NCBI GenBank assembly: GCA_019420135.1
Contig: JAHZHS010000020.1
Coordinates: 1-19,666, forward strand
Reading direction: 5' to 3'
Origin: Oscillospiraceae bacterium
GTDB taxonomy: Bacteria > Bacillota > Clostridia > Oscillospirales > Ruminococcaceae
Length of the DNA stretch: 19,666 nucleotides
Shown: piece after piece, positions 14,205-19,666 of the stretch
Position numbering within the stretch: position 1 is the first letter of the stretch
How the letters are laid out: each line of letters begins with the position of its first letter
The notes under the pieces: model-generated
Seen by the model: only the letters and a program-made list of their open reading frames with translations
Databases searched by the model: none
Told to the model about the DNA's origin: nothing
Translations under genes and position numbers: made by a program

Positions 14205-14242
14205 TGTGATACCAACAGCCCACGGGCGGAAAGGAGAAGAAA

Positions 14243-14752
14243 ATGACCGACAAGGAAAAGGACAAAAAGCCTGACCCGGAGCGGGCGGCTCCCGAACCGG
14301 AAGAAGCCAGAGCCGACGGCGAACAGCCGGAGGAGCAGACAGAACCGGCGGAGGAGGCGGCCGGGGAGGACACCGACCCCACCGAAACGGCTGAGCCGAC
14401 TGAACCTGCCGAATCTGCCGGAGCCGGGGACGACAGCGCCCGGCGCATTGCCCGGCTGGAGGAGCAGCTTCTGCAGGCACGGTGCCGTCTGGCAGCCTAT
14501 GCGGCGGGGGTGAGCCCCGAACTGGCGGAGGACGCCGTGACCCTGGCCATCGGTGCGGCCAGACAGGAGGGGGAGGTCACCGAGGAGACCGTGACCCGCG
14601 CCATGGACGGGGTGCTGAAACGTCATCCCGACTGGAAAAACGGCCGGGCCATGGCGGGCTTCCGCCTGGGCGCCGACACCGACCCCAACCTCATCCCCGC
14701 ACCCGGCGGTGAGCCGGAACCCGAAAAGCGGCGCTGGAACCGCTTCAAGTAA
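14243..14752 (+). CDS. Probable capsid scaffolding protein
   Basis: A 169-residue, strongly charged protein between portal and major capsid, the standard place of the scaffold. Residues 1-65 are an acidic low-complexity tail of Glu, Pro, Ala and Thr; residues about 66-85 (DSARRIARLEEQLLQARCRL) look like a coiled coil; then comes a helical segment with VSPELAEDAVTLAI and VTEETVTRAMDGVLKRHPDWK. The C-terminus is basic (KRRWNRFK), as scaffold tails that bind the capsid protein often are. In phage assembly such proteins guide capsid shell formation and leave afterwards. AAGGAG (14231-14236) precedes the ATG. No prohead protease gene is seen, so the scaffold would exit intact or be cleaved by something outside the window. 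Confidence 0.75.
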   Translation: MTDKEKDKKPDPERAAPEPEEARADGEQPEEQTEPAEEAAGEDTDPTETAEPTEPAESAGAGDDSARRIARLEEQLLQARCRLAAYAAGVSPELAEDAVTLAIGAARQEGEVTEETVTRAMDGVLKRHPDWKNGRAMAGFRLGADTDPNLIPAPGGEPEPEKRRWNRFK

Positions 14753-14782
14753 CCCTTACAGAGAAAGGACGGTATGTAACCT

Positions 14783-15721
14783 ATGGCAAATACTTTGAAT
14801 TACGCGGAAAACTGGCAGTCGGAACTGCTGGAGGTCATGACCCAGAACGCCCTGTGCGGACCCTTCGTCACCGACAACGTCCGCTGGCTGGACGCCAAGA
14901 CTTTCCACTTCACCCAGATGTCGGTGTCCGGCTACAAGAACCACAGCCGTGACGGCGGCTGGAACCGCGGCAACGTCACCCAGACCGACCACGCCTACGA
15001 GGTCACCCATGACCGCGATGTGGAGTTCCTCATCGACCGCGCCGACGTGGACGAGAGCAACTCCACCGCCTCGGTGATGAACATCTCCCGCACCTTTGAG
15101 CAGACCCAGGCCGCGCCCGAAGCCGACGCTCTCTTCTTCTCCAAGGTGGCGGCCGTCGCCAAGAAGGAGTCGGGCTACAACAGCTCCACCGCTGCTTCGG
15201 CCTTTACCCCTGAGGCGGTCTTCGGAAAGATCAAGGCCATGCTGGCCGCCGGCAAGCTGCGCCGCTACCGTGCACGGGGCGCCCTCATCGCCTATGTCTC
15301 CAGCGCCGTCATGAACGCTCTGGAACAGGCCCCCGAGCTGACCCACACCATCGAGCTCACCCGCATCGCCGACGGCGGCACCGGCATCGAGACCCGCGTC
15401 ACCGAGATCGACGGCGTGCCCATCATGGAAGTGGTGGACGATGAGGTCTTTTACGATGCGTTCAAGTTCGACGGCGCCGACGGCGGCTTTGCCCCGGCTT
15501 CCGGCGCACACAAGATCAACGTGCTCATTGCTTCGCCGCTGACCACCAAGCTGGTGCCCAAGATCTCCAGCATCTACTTCTTTGCCCCGGGCGGCCACGC
15601 CGAGGGCGACGGCTACCTCTACCAGAACCGCGCCCTGAGCGATGTCTTTACCTTCCCCAACGGCAAGGACGGCAAGATCGACAGCGTCTACGTGGACATC
15701 GACACTTCCACTGTGTCCTGA
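14783..15721 (+). CDS. Phage major capsid protein
   Basis: A 312-residue major capsid protein, expected to have the HK97 fold and to build the icosahedral head. The start MANTLNYAENWQSELLEV resembles many Firmicutes phage capsid proteins, and the body contains the typical FHFTQMSVSGYKNH and VTHDRDVEFLIDRADVDESN segments. A later IDGVPIMEVVDDE stretch and IYFFAPGGH match the A-domain and C-terminal part. The usage of C-ending codons (GAC, GCC, ACC) is visibly stronger than in the host genes, as expected for a highly expressed structural gene. AGAAAGGACGG lies upstream, with a rather long spacing of about 12 nt to the ATG. Confidence 0.9.
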   Translation: MANTLNYAENWQSELLEVMTQNALCGPFVTDNVRWLDAKTFHFTQMSVSGYKNHSRDGGWNRGNVTQTDHAYEVTHDRDVEFLIDRADVDESNSTASVMNISRTFEQTQAAPEADALFFSKVAAVAKKESGYNSSTAASAFTPEAVFGKIKAMLAAGKLRRYRARGALIAYVSSAVMNALEQAPELTHTIELTRIADGGTGIETRVTEIDGVPIMEVVDDEVFYDAFKFDGADGGFAPASGAHKINVLIASPLTTKLVPKISSIYFFAPGGHAEGDGYLYQNRALSDVFTFPNGKDGKIDSVYVDIDTSTVS

Positions 15722-15734
15722 GGGCGGTGAGAGT

Positions 15735-16118
15735 ATGGCGCTGCAAAGCTATGCCTCCCGGCAGGACTATACCGAACTGTACGGAGAGGACGCGGCCCTG
15801 ACCGGGGAGACCCTGGACCAGGCTCTGTGGCAGGCCAGCCGCGACGCCGACCGGCTGACCCTGGGACGCATCGAGGCAGCGGGCGGGGCGGATGCCCTGC
15901 CCGGACGTGCCGCAGAACTGGTGCGCCGGGCCGTCTGCTGCCAGGCAAACTGGCTTTTGGAGGACGGCTCGGCCTGGCGGCGGGGCCTCAAGCAGTACGA
16001 CGTGGGCGGGGTGAGCATGACCTTCGAGGGGACTGCGGCTTCTGCTGCCGGTGTCTGTGAGGAGATGCAGGAACTGTTGCTCCTGAGCGGCCTTTGCTGC
16101 CGCGGGGTGGGACCATGA
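15735..16118 (+). CDS. Phage head-tail connector protein (adaptor)
   Basis: A 127-residue small helical protein directly after the capsid gene, matching the place and pattern of Gp6/Gp15-like head-tail connectors, which ring the portal's outer end. The start (MALQSYASRQDYTELYG) and the helices LDQALWQASRDADRLTLGRI and AAELVRRAVCCQANWLL are the recognisable parts: the latter has the hydrophobic spacing common in DNA-packaging adaptor proteins. A GAGGGCGGTGAG ribosome binding region precedes the ATG at 15735; a longer in-frame version would overlap the capsid gene and is unlikely. Its TGA overlaps the next ATG (ATGA). Confidence 0.75.
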   Translation: MALQSYASRQDYTELYGEDAALTGETLDQALWQASRDADRLTLGRIEAAGGADALPGRAAELVRRAVCCQANWLLEDGSAWRRGLKQYDVGGVSMTFEGTAASAAGVCEEMQELLLLSGLCCRGVGP

Positions 16119-16495
16119 GCGGCCGCTGGCCCAGACTGGTGCGCCCCGAGCTCTGCCGCACTCCCGTCACCGTGACCCTGACCGACGGCGAGACGGCGGA
16201 CGGCGCTCCCGACGGGGTGCTGGTCTTATCCCTGATGTGCCGGTTGGACGACGATCCCCAGGAGAGCATCAGCCCCAACCGGGATTTCGGGGACGGTGCC
16301 CGGCGGAGCATCAACGCCGAGCGGGTGGTGCAGTGGAGGCAGGGCACGGCCCTCTTTGACGGGGACATCGCCCCCGACCGGGATGTGCTGGCGGGCAGTG
16401 TGGAGATCGGCGGGAAAAGCTGGCGCATTGAGTCCGCCATGCGGGGGCGCAACCCCGACGGCAGTGTGAACTACACCCGGCTGACGCTGGTGTAA
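16115..16495 (+). CDS. Probable head closure / minor capsid protein
   Basis: A 126-residue protein starting at 16115 and coupled to the previous gene by an ATGA overlap. It is beta-rich (RTPVTVTLTDGE, then VLVLSLMCRLDDD, GSVEIGGKSWRIESAMRG and NYTRLTLV), as expected of head-closure or stopper proteins that seal the connector after packaging. The assignment depends mainly on its place between the adaptor gene and the tail genes; I see no diagnostic motif. GGGGTGGG serves as a likely ribosome binding site. Confidence 0.65.
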   Translation: MSGRWPRLVRPELCRTPVTVTLTDGETADGAPDGVLVLSLMCRLDDDPQESISPNRDFGDGARRSINAERVVQWRQGTALFDGDIAPDRDVLAGSVEIGGKSWRIESAMRGRNPDGSVNYTRLTLV

Positions 16496-16513
16496 AAAAC
16501 GGAGGGAAACGGC

Positions 16514-16915
16514 ATGACGCTGAAACAGTTGTACGGCTGGCTGGCACCCCGCTTTGACCGGCCGGAATGTGTACGCCTGGGCAGCGTGGACGGCAGCAAG
16601 CCTTACTTTCTGGGGATTTTTGATGGACGGGAGGAAAAGGCGGACGGGCGGGCGAAACTCTGTCTGGGCGGGGCGGAATGCACCCACTGGGACGTGATGA
16701 CCGCACGGCTGCTGCTGCGCTGGGGCCAGAGCCAGCCCGAAGCCGAGGCCGAGGCACAGAAGGTCTGGGCGCTGTTCTACGGCCAGACGGGTCTGACCAT
16801 GGACGGGGCGCTGGTCTTCTGGGCCGACCCCGGCCCCGGCCCCGTGCCCCTGGGCAAGGGCGGTGACGGGGTGTTTGAGTACCTGATCCGGGTACAGCTT
16901 TACTACGGGCGCTGA
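16514..16915 (+). CDS. Phage minor capsid / tail completion-like protein
   Basis: A 133-residue protein in the position where tailed phages encode the minor capsid or tail-terminator protein just before the tail tube. Visible parts are an N-terminal helix (MTLKQLYGWLAPRF), a beta segment VRLGSVDGSKPYFLGIFDG, and a helical piece ARLLLRWGQSQPEAEAEAQ followed by VWALFYGQTG; the last strand is FEYLIRVQLYYGR. This arrangement resembles the small proteins that join a finished tail to the head. GGAGGG (16501-16506) precedes the ATG. Function is inferred from gene order. Confidence 0.7.
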   Translation: MTLKQLYGWLAPRFDRPECVRLGSVDGSKPYFLGIFDGREEKADGRAKLCLGGAECTHWDVMTARLLLRWGQSQPEAEAEAQKVWALFYGQTGLTMDGALVFWADPGPGPVPLGKGGDGVFEYLIRVQLYYGR

Positions 16916-16955
16916 AAAACGGTGCCCCTGACAAATCAAAAAGGAGTGACGGCAA

Positions 16956-17405
16956 ATGGCAAGAACCGGCGTTTATCCGGTGTTTGAAAACAAGTTCAAG
17001 ATCGGAACCAAGGGCAGAACCAGCATCGACGACGACATGAAGCCGGTGTCCAGTCTGGAGACCTTCTCGGTGGAGATCGACGGCAACGTGGAGGAGTGGA
17101 CCCCCATGGAGGCCGAGGGCTGGAAGCGGCGCATGGTCACGGGCAAGAGCCTGACCATCACCCTGTCCGGCAAGCGGGAGATCGGCGACGAGGGCAACGA
17201 CTATGTGGCTTCCAACGCCTGGGGCACCGGCAGCAGCTGCGACACCAAGTTTGAGTGGGAGTTTCCCGACGGGGCCAAGCTGGCCTTTGACTGTGTGCTC
17301 AGCGTGACCAACCCCGGCAGCGGCGACGCCACCGACGTGGCCGCTCTGGAATTTGAGGTCCACAGCGACGGCAAGCCCACCTACACCCCGGCGGCAACGG
17401 GCTGA
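16956..17405 (+). CDS. Phage major tail (tube) protein
   Basis: A 149-residue tail tube protein. These polymerise in rings around the tape measure to form the tube of a siphovirus tail. The start MARTGVYPVFENKFKIGTKG, the SLETFSVEIDGNVEEWTPME stretch, and the central SLTITLSGKREIGDEGND followed by FEWEFPDGAKLAFDCVLSV are typical of the beta-sandwich tube proteins of Firmicutes phages. AAGGAG (16941-16946) lies 9 nt before the ATG. The gene is followed by an 82-nt spacer with a small hairpin. No contractile sheath gene is present, which supports a non-contractile tail. Confidence 0.85.
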   Translation: MARTGVYPVFENKFKIGTKGRTSIDDDMKPVSSLETFSVEIDGNVEEWTPMEAEGWKRRMVTGKSLTITLSGKREIGDEGNDYVASNAWGTGSSCDTKFEWEFPDGAKLAFDCVLSVTNPGSGDATDVAALEFEVHSDGKPTYTPAATG

Positions 17406-17487
17406 CCGGAACAAAAGCAACTGACAGAAGGGAACGGGGCGTAGACCCCGATGGGTGGGCGGGAAGTTTTTTTACAAGGAGGACGAC
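17406..17487 (+). other. Spacer with hairpin between tail tube and chaperone genes
   Basis: CGGGG and CCCCG (around 17435-17451) can pair across CGTAGA, and a run of seven Ts follows about 17 nt later (17467-17473). It may lower read-through into the chaperone gene, which is needed in smaller amounts than the tube protein. Confidence 0.4.
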
Positions 17488-17814
17488 ATGGGAAAACTCT
17501 ATACCCTTGACGACAAACTGCTGACCGAGGTCCCCGAGGTGCGCGTGGGGGACAAGGTCTATCCGGTGGACAACCGGCAGAAAACGGTGATGCAGATCCA
17601 GCGGGTGATGGCAAAGGCGGACGCCGAGCCGGAAACCCAACTGGGGGAGGCCTTCCGGCTGGCGCTGGGAGCCCAGGCGGCAAAAGAGCTGGAGGAGAAA
17701 AATCTGCCTTACCCGGCAGTGCAGGAGCTGTTTGCCCTGGTACTGGCCGCGGTGACCGGCGAGGATGCCGAGGTGGTGCGCCGGCGATTTCGCACCGCCC
17801 GGGAGCAGGGCTGA
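17488..17814 (+). CDS. Tail assembly chaperone (G-like)
   Basis: A 108-residue protein in the place of the tail assembly chaperone: after the tail tube and before the tape measure. In siphoviruses this protein coats the tape measure during tail assembly; a minority is made as a longer fusion by ribosomal frameshifting. Helical segments include TVMQIQRVMAKADAE, TQLGEAFRLALGAQAAKELE and YPAVQELFALVLAAVTG. AAGGAGG precedes the ATG at 17488 by 5 nt; the longer in-frame version (from 17455) would run through that site. The next frame (+1) is open from 17756 to 18178, overlapping the 3' end, which is the standard layout for a G/GT pair. Confidence 0.75.
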   Translation: MGKLYTLDDKLLTEVPEVRVGDKVYPVDNRQKTVMQIQRVMAKADAEPETQLGEAFRLALGAQAAKELEEKNLPYPAVQELFALVLAAVTGEDAEVVRRRFRTAREQG

Positions 17815-18178
17815 GGAGGTCTTTGCCGGGCAGGCGGAGTACGACCTGATCTTTGACGAGGAGGCCATCCTGCAGAGTGTGGCGGCCCAGTATGGCGTGC
17901 TGCCCTCCGCCCAGGGAGAACTGCCCTGGGCGGAATGGGTGCGCCTGGTGTCCGGGCTGATGGAGGAGACCCCTCTGGGCAAGCTGGTGGCGGTGCGCAC
18001 CGAGCGCGACCCGGCTGTCCTGCGGCGGATGACGCCCTGGCAGCGGAAGGCCCGGCGGGAGTGGAACTGCTTTCTGGCCCGGCGGGCGGGCCGTACACAG
18101 CCGGACCGGACGGCCCAGTGGGCGCTGCAGGCGGAACTGGCGCGGATGTTCGGCGGGGACAAGCAACCCCCGCGCTGA
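17756..18178 (+). CDS. Tail assembly chaperone extension, read by frameshift (T-like)
   Basis: An open frame of 140 codons in the +1 frame relative to the chaperone, overlapping its last 59 nt. It has no start codon with a usable ribosome binding site: the only ATG (17765) sits inside the chaperone with purines directly abutting it. Downstream of the overlap the sequence is clearly protein-like (AGQAEYDLIFDEEAI, LPWAEWVRLVSGLMEETPLG, WQRKARREWNCFLARRAG) and resembles the Gp15-type chaperone extension. A +1 slip at TTT-C (17788-17791), where tRNA-Phe can re-pair with TTC, would fuse 101 residues of the chaperone to 128 new ones (229 in all). A -2 slip would give the same frame. Coordinates mark the open frame, not a separate start. 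Confidence 0.65.
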   Translation, partial: PARMPRWCAGDFAPPGSRAEEVFAGQAEYDLIFDEEAILQSVAAQYGVLPSAQGELPWAEWVRLVSGLMEETPLGKLVAVRTERDPAVLRRMTPWQRKARREWNCFLARRAGRTQPDRTAQWALQAELARMFGGDKQPPR

Positions 18179-18202
18179 AAAGAGACGAGAGGAGGAACGG
18201 CG

Positions 18203-19666
18203 GTGGCAGAAAACCTGTACAAAGCCAGAACCGAAAAATATGAACTGCCCTCCGTCGGGAGGGACGGGTGGCGGGCGGCTGCCGCTGCGGCCGCGGCGAC
18301 CCTGCGCCCGGCGGCGGACACAGCCAAGAATATGACGAAGATGGAGAGCGCGGCCCAGGGGGCGGCCTCCGCCATGAAGGCGGCGGCTTCGGCGGCGGCA
18401 AAAACGGCTGCAGCCACCGCAAAGGCAGCGGCTTCGGCGGCGCGGTACACCGCCAGCTTTGATGAGCTGGAAAAACTGCCTGCGGCAAAGACGTCGGGCT
18501 CGGGGTCCAAATCGGGTTCGTCCAAAGGAAAAAATGCCGGAGCAGGGGCCGGGGAGGACGCAGCGGCACAGCTGAGCCTGTGGGACCGCATCCGGGCCGC
18601 GGCGGCGCAGTTCTGGGCCTGGTGGAAAAGCCTGACCGAGACCGGCCGTGCTGCCTGGGCTGCCGCCTGGAAAAGCATCCGGGAGACGGCGGCGGGGGCA
18701 TGGACGGAGGTGTCCGCTGCGGCGGCAACCCTGTGGCAGGGAACGCTGCGGCCCTTTCTGACCTGGCTGGCCGGGGTGTTTGCTCCGGGCATCTACAACA
18801 GCTTTTCCACTGCCATGGCGCCCATCGCGTCGGGGATACTGACCACCCTGATCAACGCCTTTGTGACGGCATTCCAGACCGGATGCACCCTGATCTCCCA
18901 GGCGGTGTCCGGCGTGGTGGTGCCCGCTTTGAATCTGCTGCTGACCATCTGGAACGGCATGATGGCGGGCATCTCGGCGGCGTGGACGTCCTGGGGCCAG
19001 CCCATTCTAGACGGGGTGACCCTGGGGGTGCAGAACCTCATGCTGCTGGTGACCAATCTGTGGCAGAGCGTTTTGCAGCCGGTACTCACCGCCTTTCTGA
19101 CCCTGGTGGAATCCCTGTGGAACGAGCATCTGCTGCCCCTGTGGAACCAGGCTTTGCAGCTGCTGGGGGCGGGGCAGACCATGGTGCTCAACTACTGGAA
19201 CAACATTCTGCTGCCCTTCCTCAACTGGATGACCCAGAGCTTTGGCCCGCTGGTGGCTCAGGTGCTCACCGTGGCGGGACAGGCGGCTACCTTTGCCGCT
19301 GCCCTCATGAGCGATGCGGCCCGGGTCATTCTCACCGCACTCACGGGCGTGGCGGACTTCATGTCCAACGTCTTTGCGGGCAACTGGGCCGCCGCCTGGG
19401 AGAGCGTGCGCGCTACCGTGGACAACGTCTGGGCCTCCATTCAGAGCCTCGTCCGCACGGCGGTCAACGGGGTGATCGGCCTGGTCAACGGGATGCTGGG
19501 CGCTGTGACGTCGGGCATCAACGCGGTGGCGGATGCCCTCAACAGCCTGTCCTTTACCGTGCCCGGCTGGGTGCCGGGGCTGGGCGGCTCCCACATCGGC
19601 TTTTCCATCGGCCACGTATCCGCACCCCAGATCCCCATGCTGGCCTCCGGCGGCGTCATACGCCAG
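18203..19666 (+). CDS. Phage tail tape measure protein, N-terminal part (runs off window)
   Basis: An open frame of 488 codons from the GTG at 18203 to the window edge with no stop. AGGAGG (18190-18195) lies 7 nt before the GTG. Tape measure proteins set tail length and take part in DNA ejection. The N-terminus has an Ala-rich helical part (about residues 25-82), then SFDELEKL (about 85-92), a motif often seen in Firmicutes phage tape measures, and a Ser/Gly/Lys linker. A long helical part with hydrophobic segments (LTWLAGVFAPGIYNSF, VVVPALNLLLTIWNGMMAGI) and repeated Trp residues follows, then PGWVPGLGG and IPMLASGGVI, a pattern typical of the latter part of these proteins. Reaching that motif near residue 480 suggests a modest total length. 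Confidence 0.85.
   Translation, partial: MAENLYKARTEKYELPSVGRDGWRAAAAAAAATLRPAADTAKNMTKMESAAQGAASAMKAAASAAAKTAAATAKAAASAARYTASFDELEKLPAAKTSGSGSKSGSSKGKNAGAGAGEDAAAQLSLWDRIRAAAAQFWAWWKSLTETGRAAWAAAWKSIRETAAGAWTEVSAAAATLWQGTLRPFLTWLAGVFAPGIYNSFSTAMAPIASGILTTLINAFVTAFQTGCTLISQAVSGVVVPALNLLLTIWNGMMAGISAAWTSWGQPILDGVTLGVQNLMLLVTNLWQSVLQPVLTAFLTLVESLWNEHLLPLWNQALQLLGAGQTMVLNYWNNILLPFLNWMTQSFGPLVAQVLTVAGQAATFAAALMSDAARVILTALTGVADFMSNVFAGNWAAAWESVRATVDNVWASIQSLVRTAVNGVIGLVNGMLGAVTSGINAVADALNSLSFTVPGWVPGLGGSHIGFSIGHVSAPQIPMLASGGVIRQ

Larger units (their letters stand above)
10996..19666 (+). mobile_element. Prophage late (packaging, head, tail) module, incomplete in window
   Basis: All genes from the small terminase to the tape measure point one way, with short gaps or ATGA overlaps, in the canonical siphovirus order. 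No gene is visibly disrupted, so the module could be functional. Integrase, repressor, replication, lysis and tail-tip genes are not in the window. The left limit is uncertain (somewhere in 10771-11070) and the right end lies beyond the window. Confidence 0.9.

Noticed and set aside
10905..14480. Minus-strand open frame of 1191 codons across the terminase and portal genes
   Set aside because: It is antisense to three well-supported phage genes. Its Pro/Gly/His/Gln-rich composition is what GC-rich sequence gives in the opposite strand, and it has no domain or ribosome binding site.
17815..17830. AGGAGGT plus TTG as an independent start for the second chaperone frame
   Set aside because: The TTG at 17823 is in a third frame that stops after eight codons; the second frame has no start codon near this site.

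Overview
The window looks like a chromosomal segment of a GC-rich gut Firmicute, probably Oscillospiraceae/Ruminococcaceae (Faecalibacterium, Gemmiger or Subdoligranulum-like). This rests on a class III fructose-1,6-bisphosphatase, a CarD-type regulator, an NADP-glutamate dehydrogenase, a DUF6465-like protein, strong AGGAGG ribosome binding sites, and GC-rich genes separated by AT-rich promoters. The placement is inferred from gene content; no rRNA or tRNA gene is present.

Region 1 (1-1079): the 5' part of gdhA on the minus strand, divergent from trxA (thioredoxin) on the plus strand. Region 2 (1080-5480) is all minus strand, in transcription order: a ROK-family regulator whose sugar-kinase and zinc residues are lost, a MATE-type efflux protein, an anaerobic sulfatase-maturase-like radical SAM/SPASM protein, and a bacterial homologue of macrophage migration inhibitory factor (MIF). 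The MATE gene and the maturase-MIF pair each have a near-consensus promoter. A hairpin with a U-tract closes the series downstream of the MIF gene.

Region 3 (5481-8717): the ROK gene and fbp diverge from facing sigma-A promoters. The predicted fbp transcript has a leader of about 610 nt. It carries 13 head-to-tail degenerate copies of a purine-rich 15-bp unit (5840-6034), each with a GGA/SD-like core. I could not match this array to a known riboswitch or leader family, and it is the most unusual non-phage structure in the window. fbp converges on a small DUF6465-like gene through a strong bidirectional terminator.

Region 4 (8770-10770): a nitroreductase and an unidentified 114-residue protein form a minus-strand pair, divergent from a CarD-family transcription factor that ends at a strong terminator.

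Region 5 (about 10771-19666) is the late module of a tailed siphovirus-type prophage, all plus strand: small and large terminase, portal, scaffold-like protein, major capsid, head-tail connector genes, tail tube, a tail-assembly chaperone with an out-of-frame extension (probable programmed frameshift), and the start of the tape-measure gene, which runs off the window. No integrase, repressor, replication gene, prohead protease or MuF-type protein is seen. The module starts directly beyond the carD terminator, so the left prophage boundary probably lies in 10771-11070.
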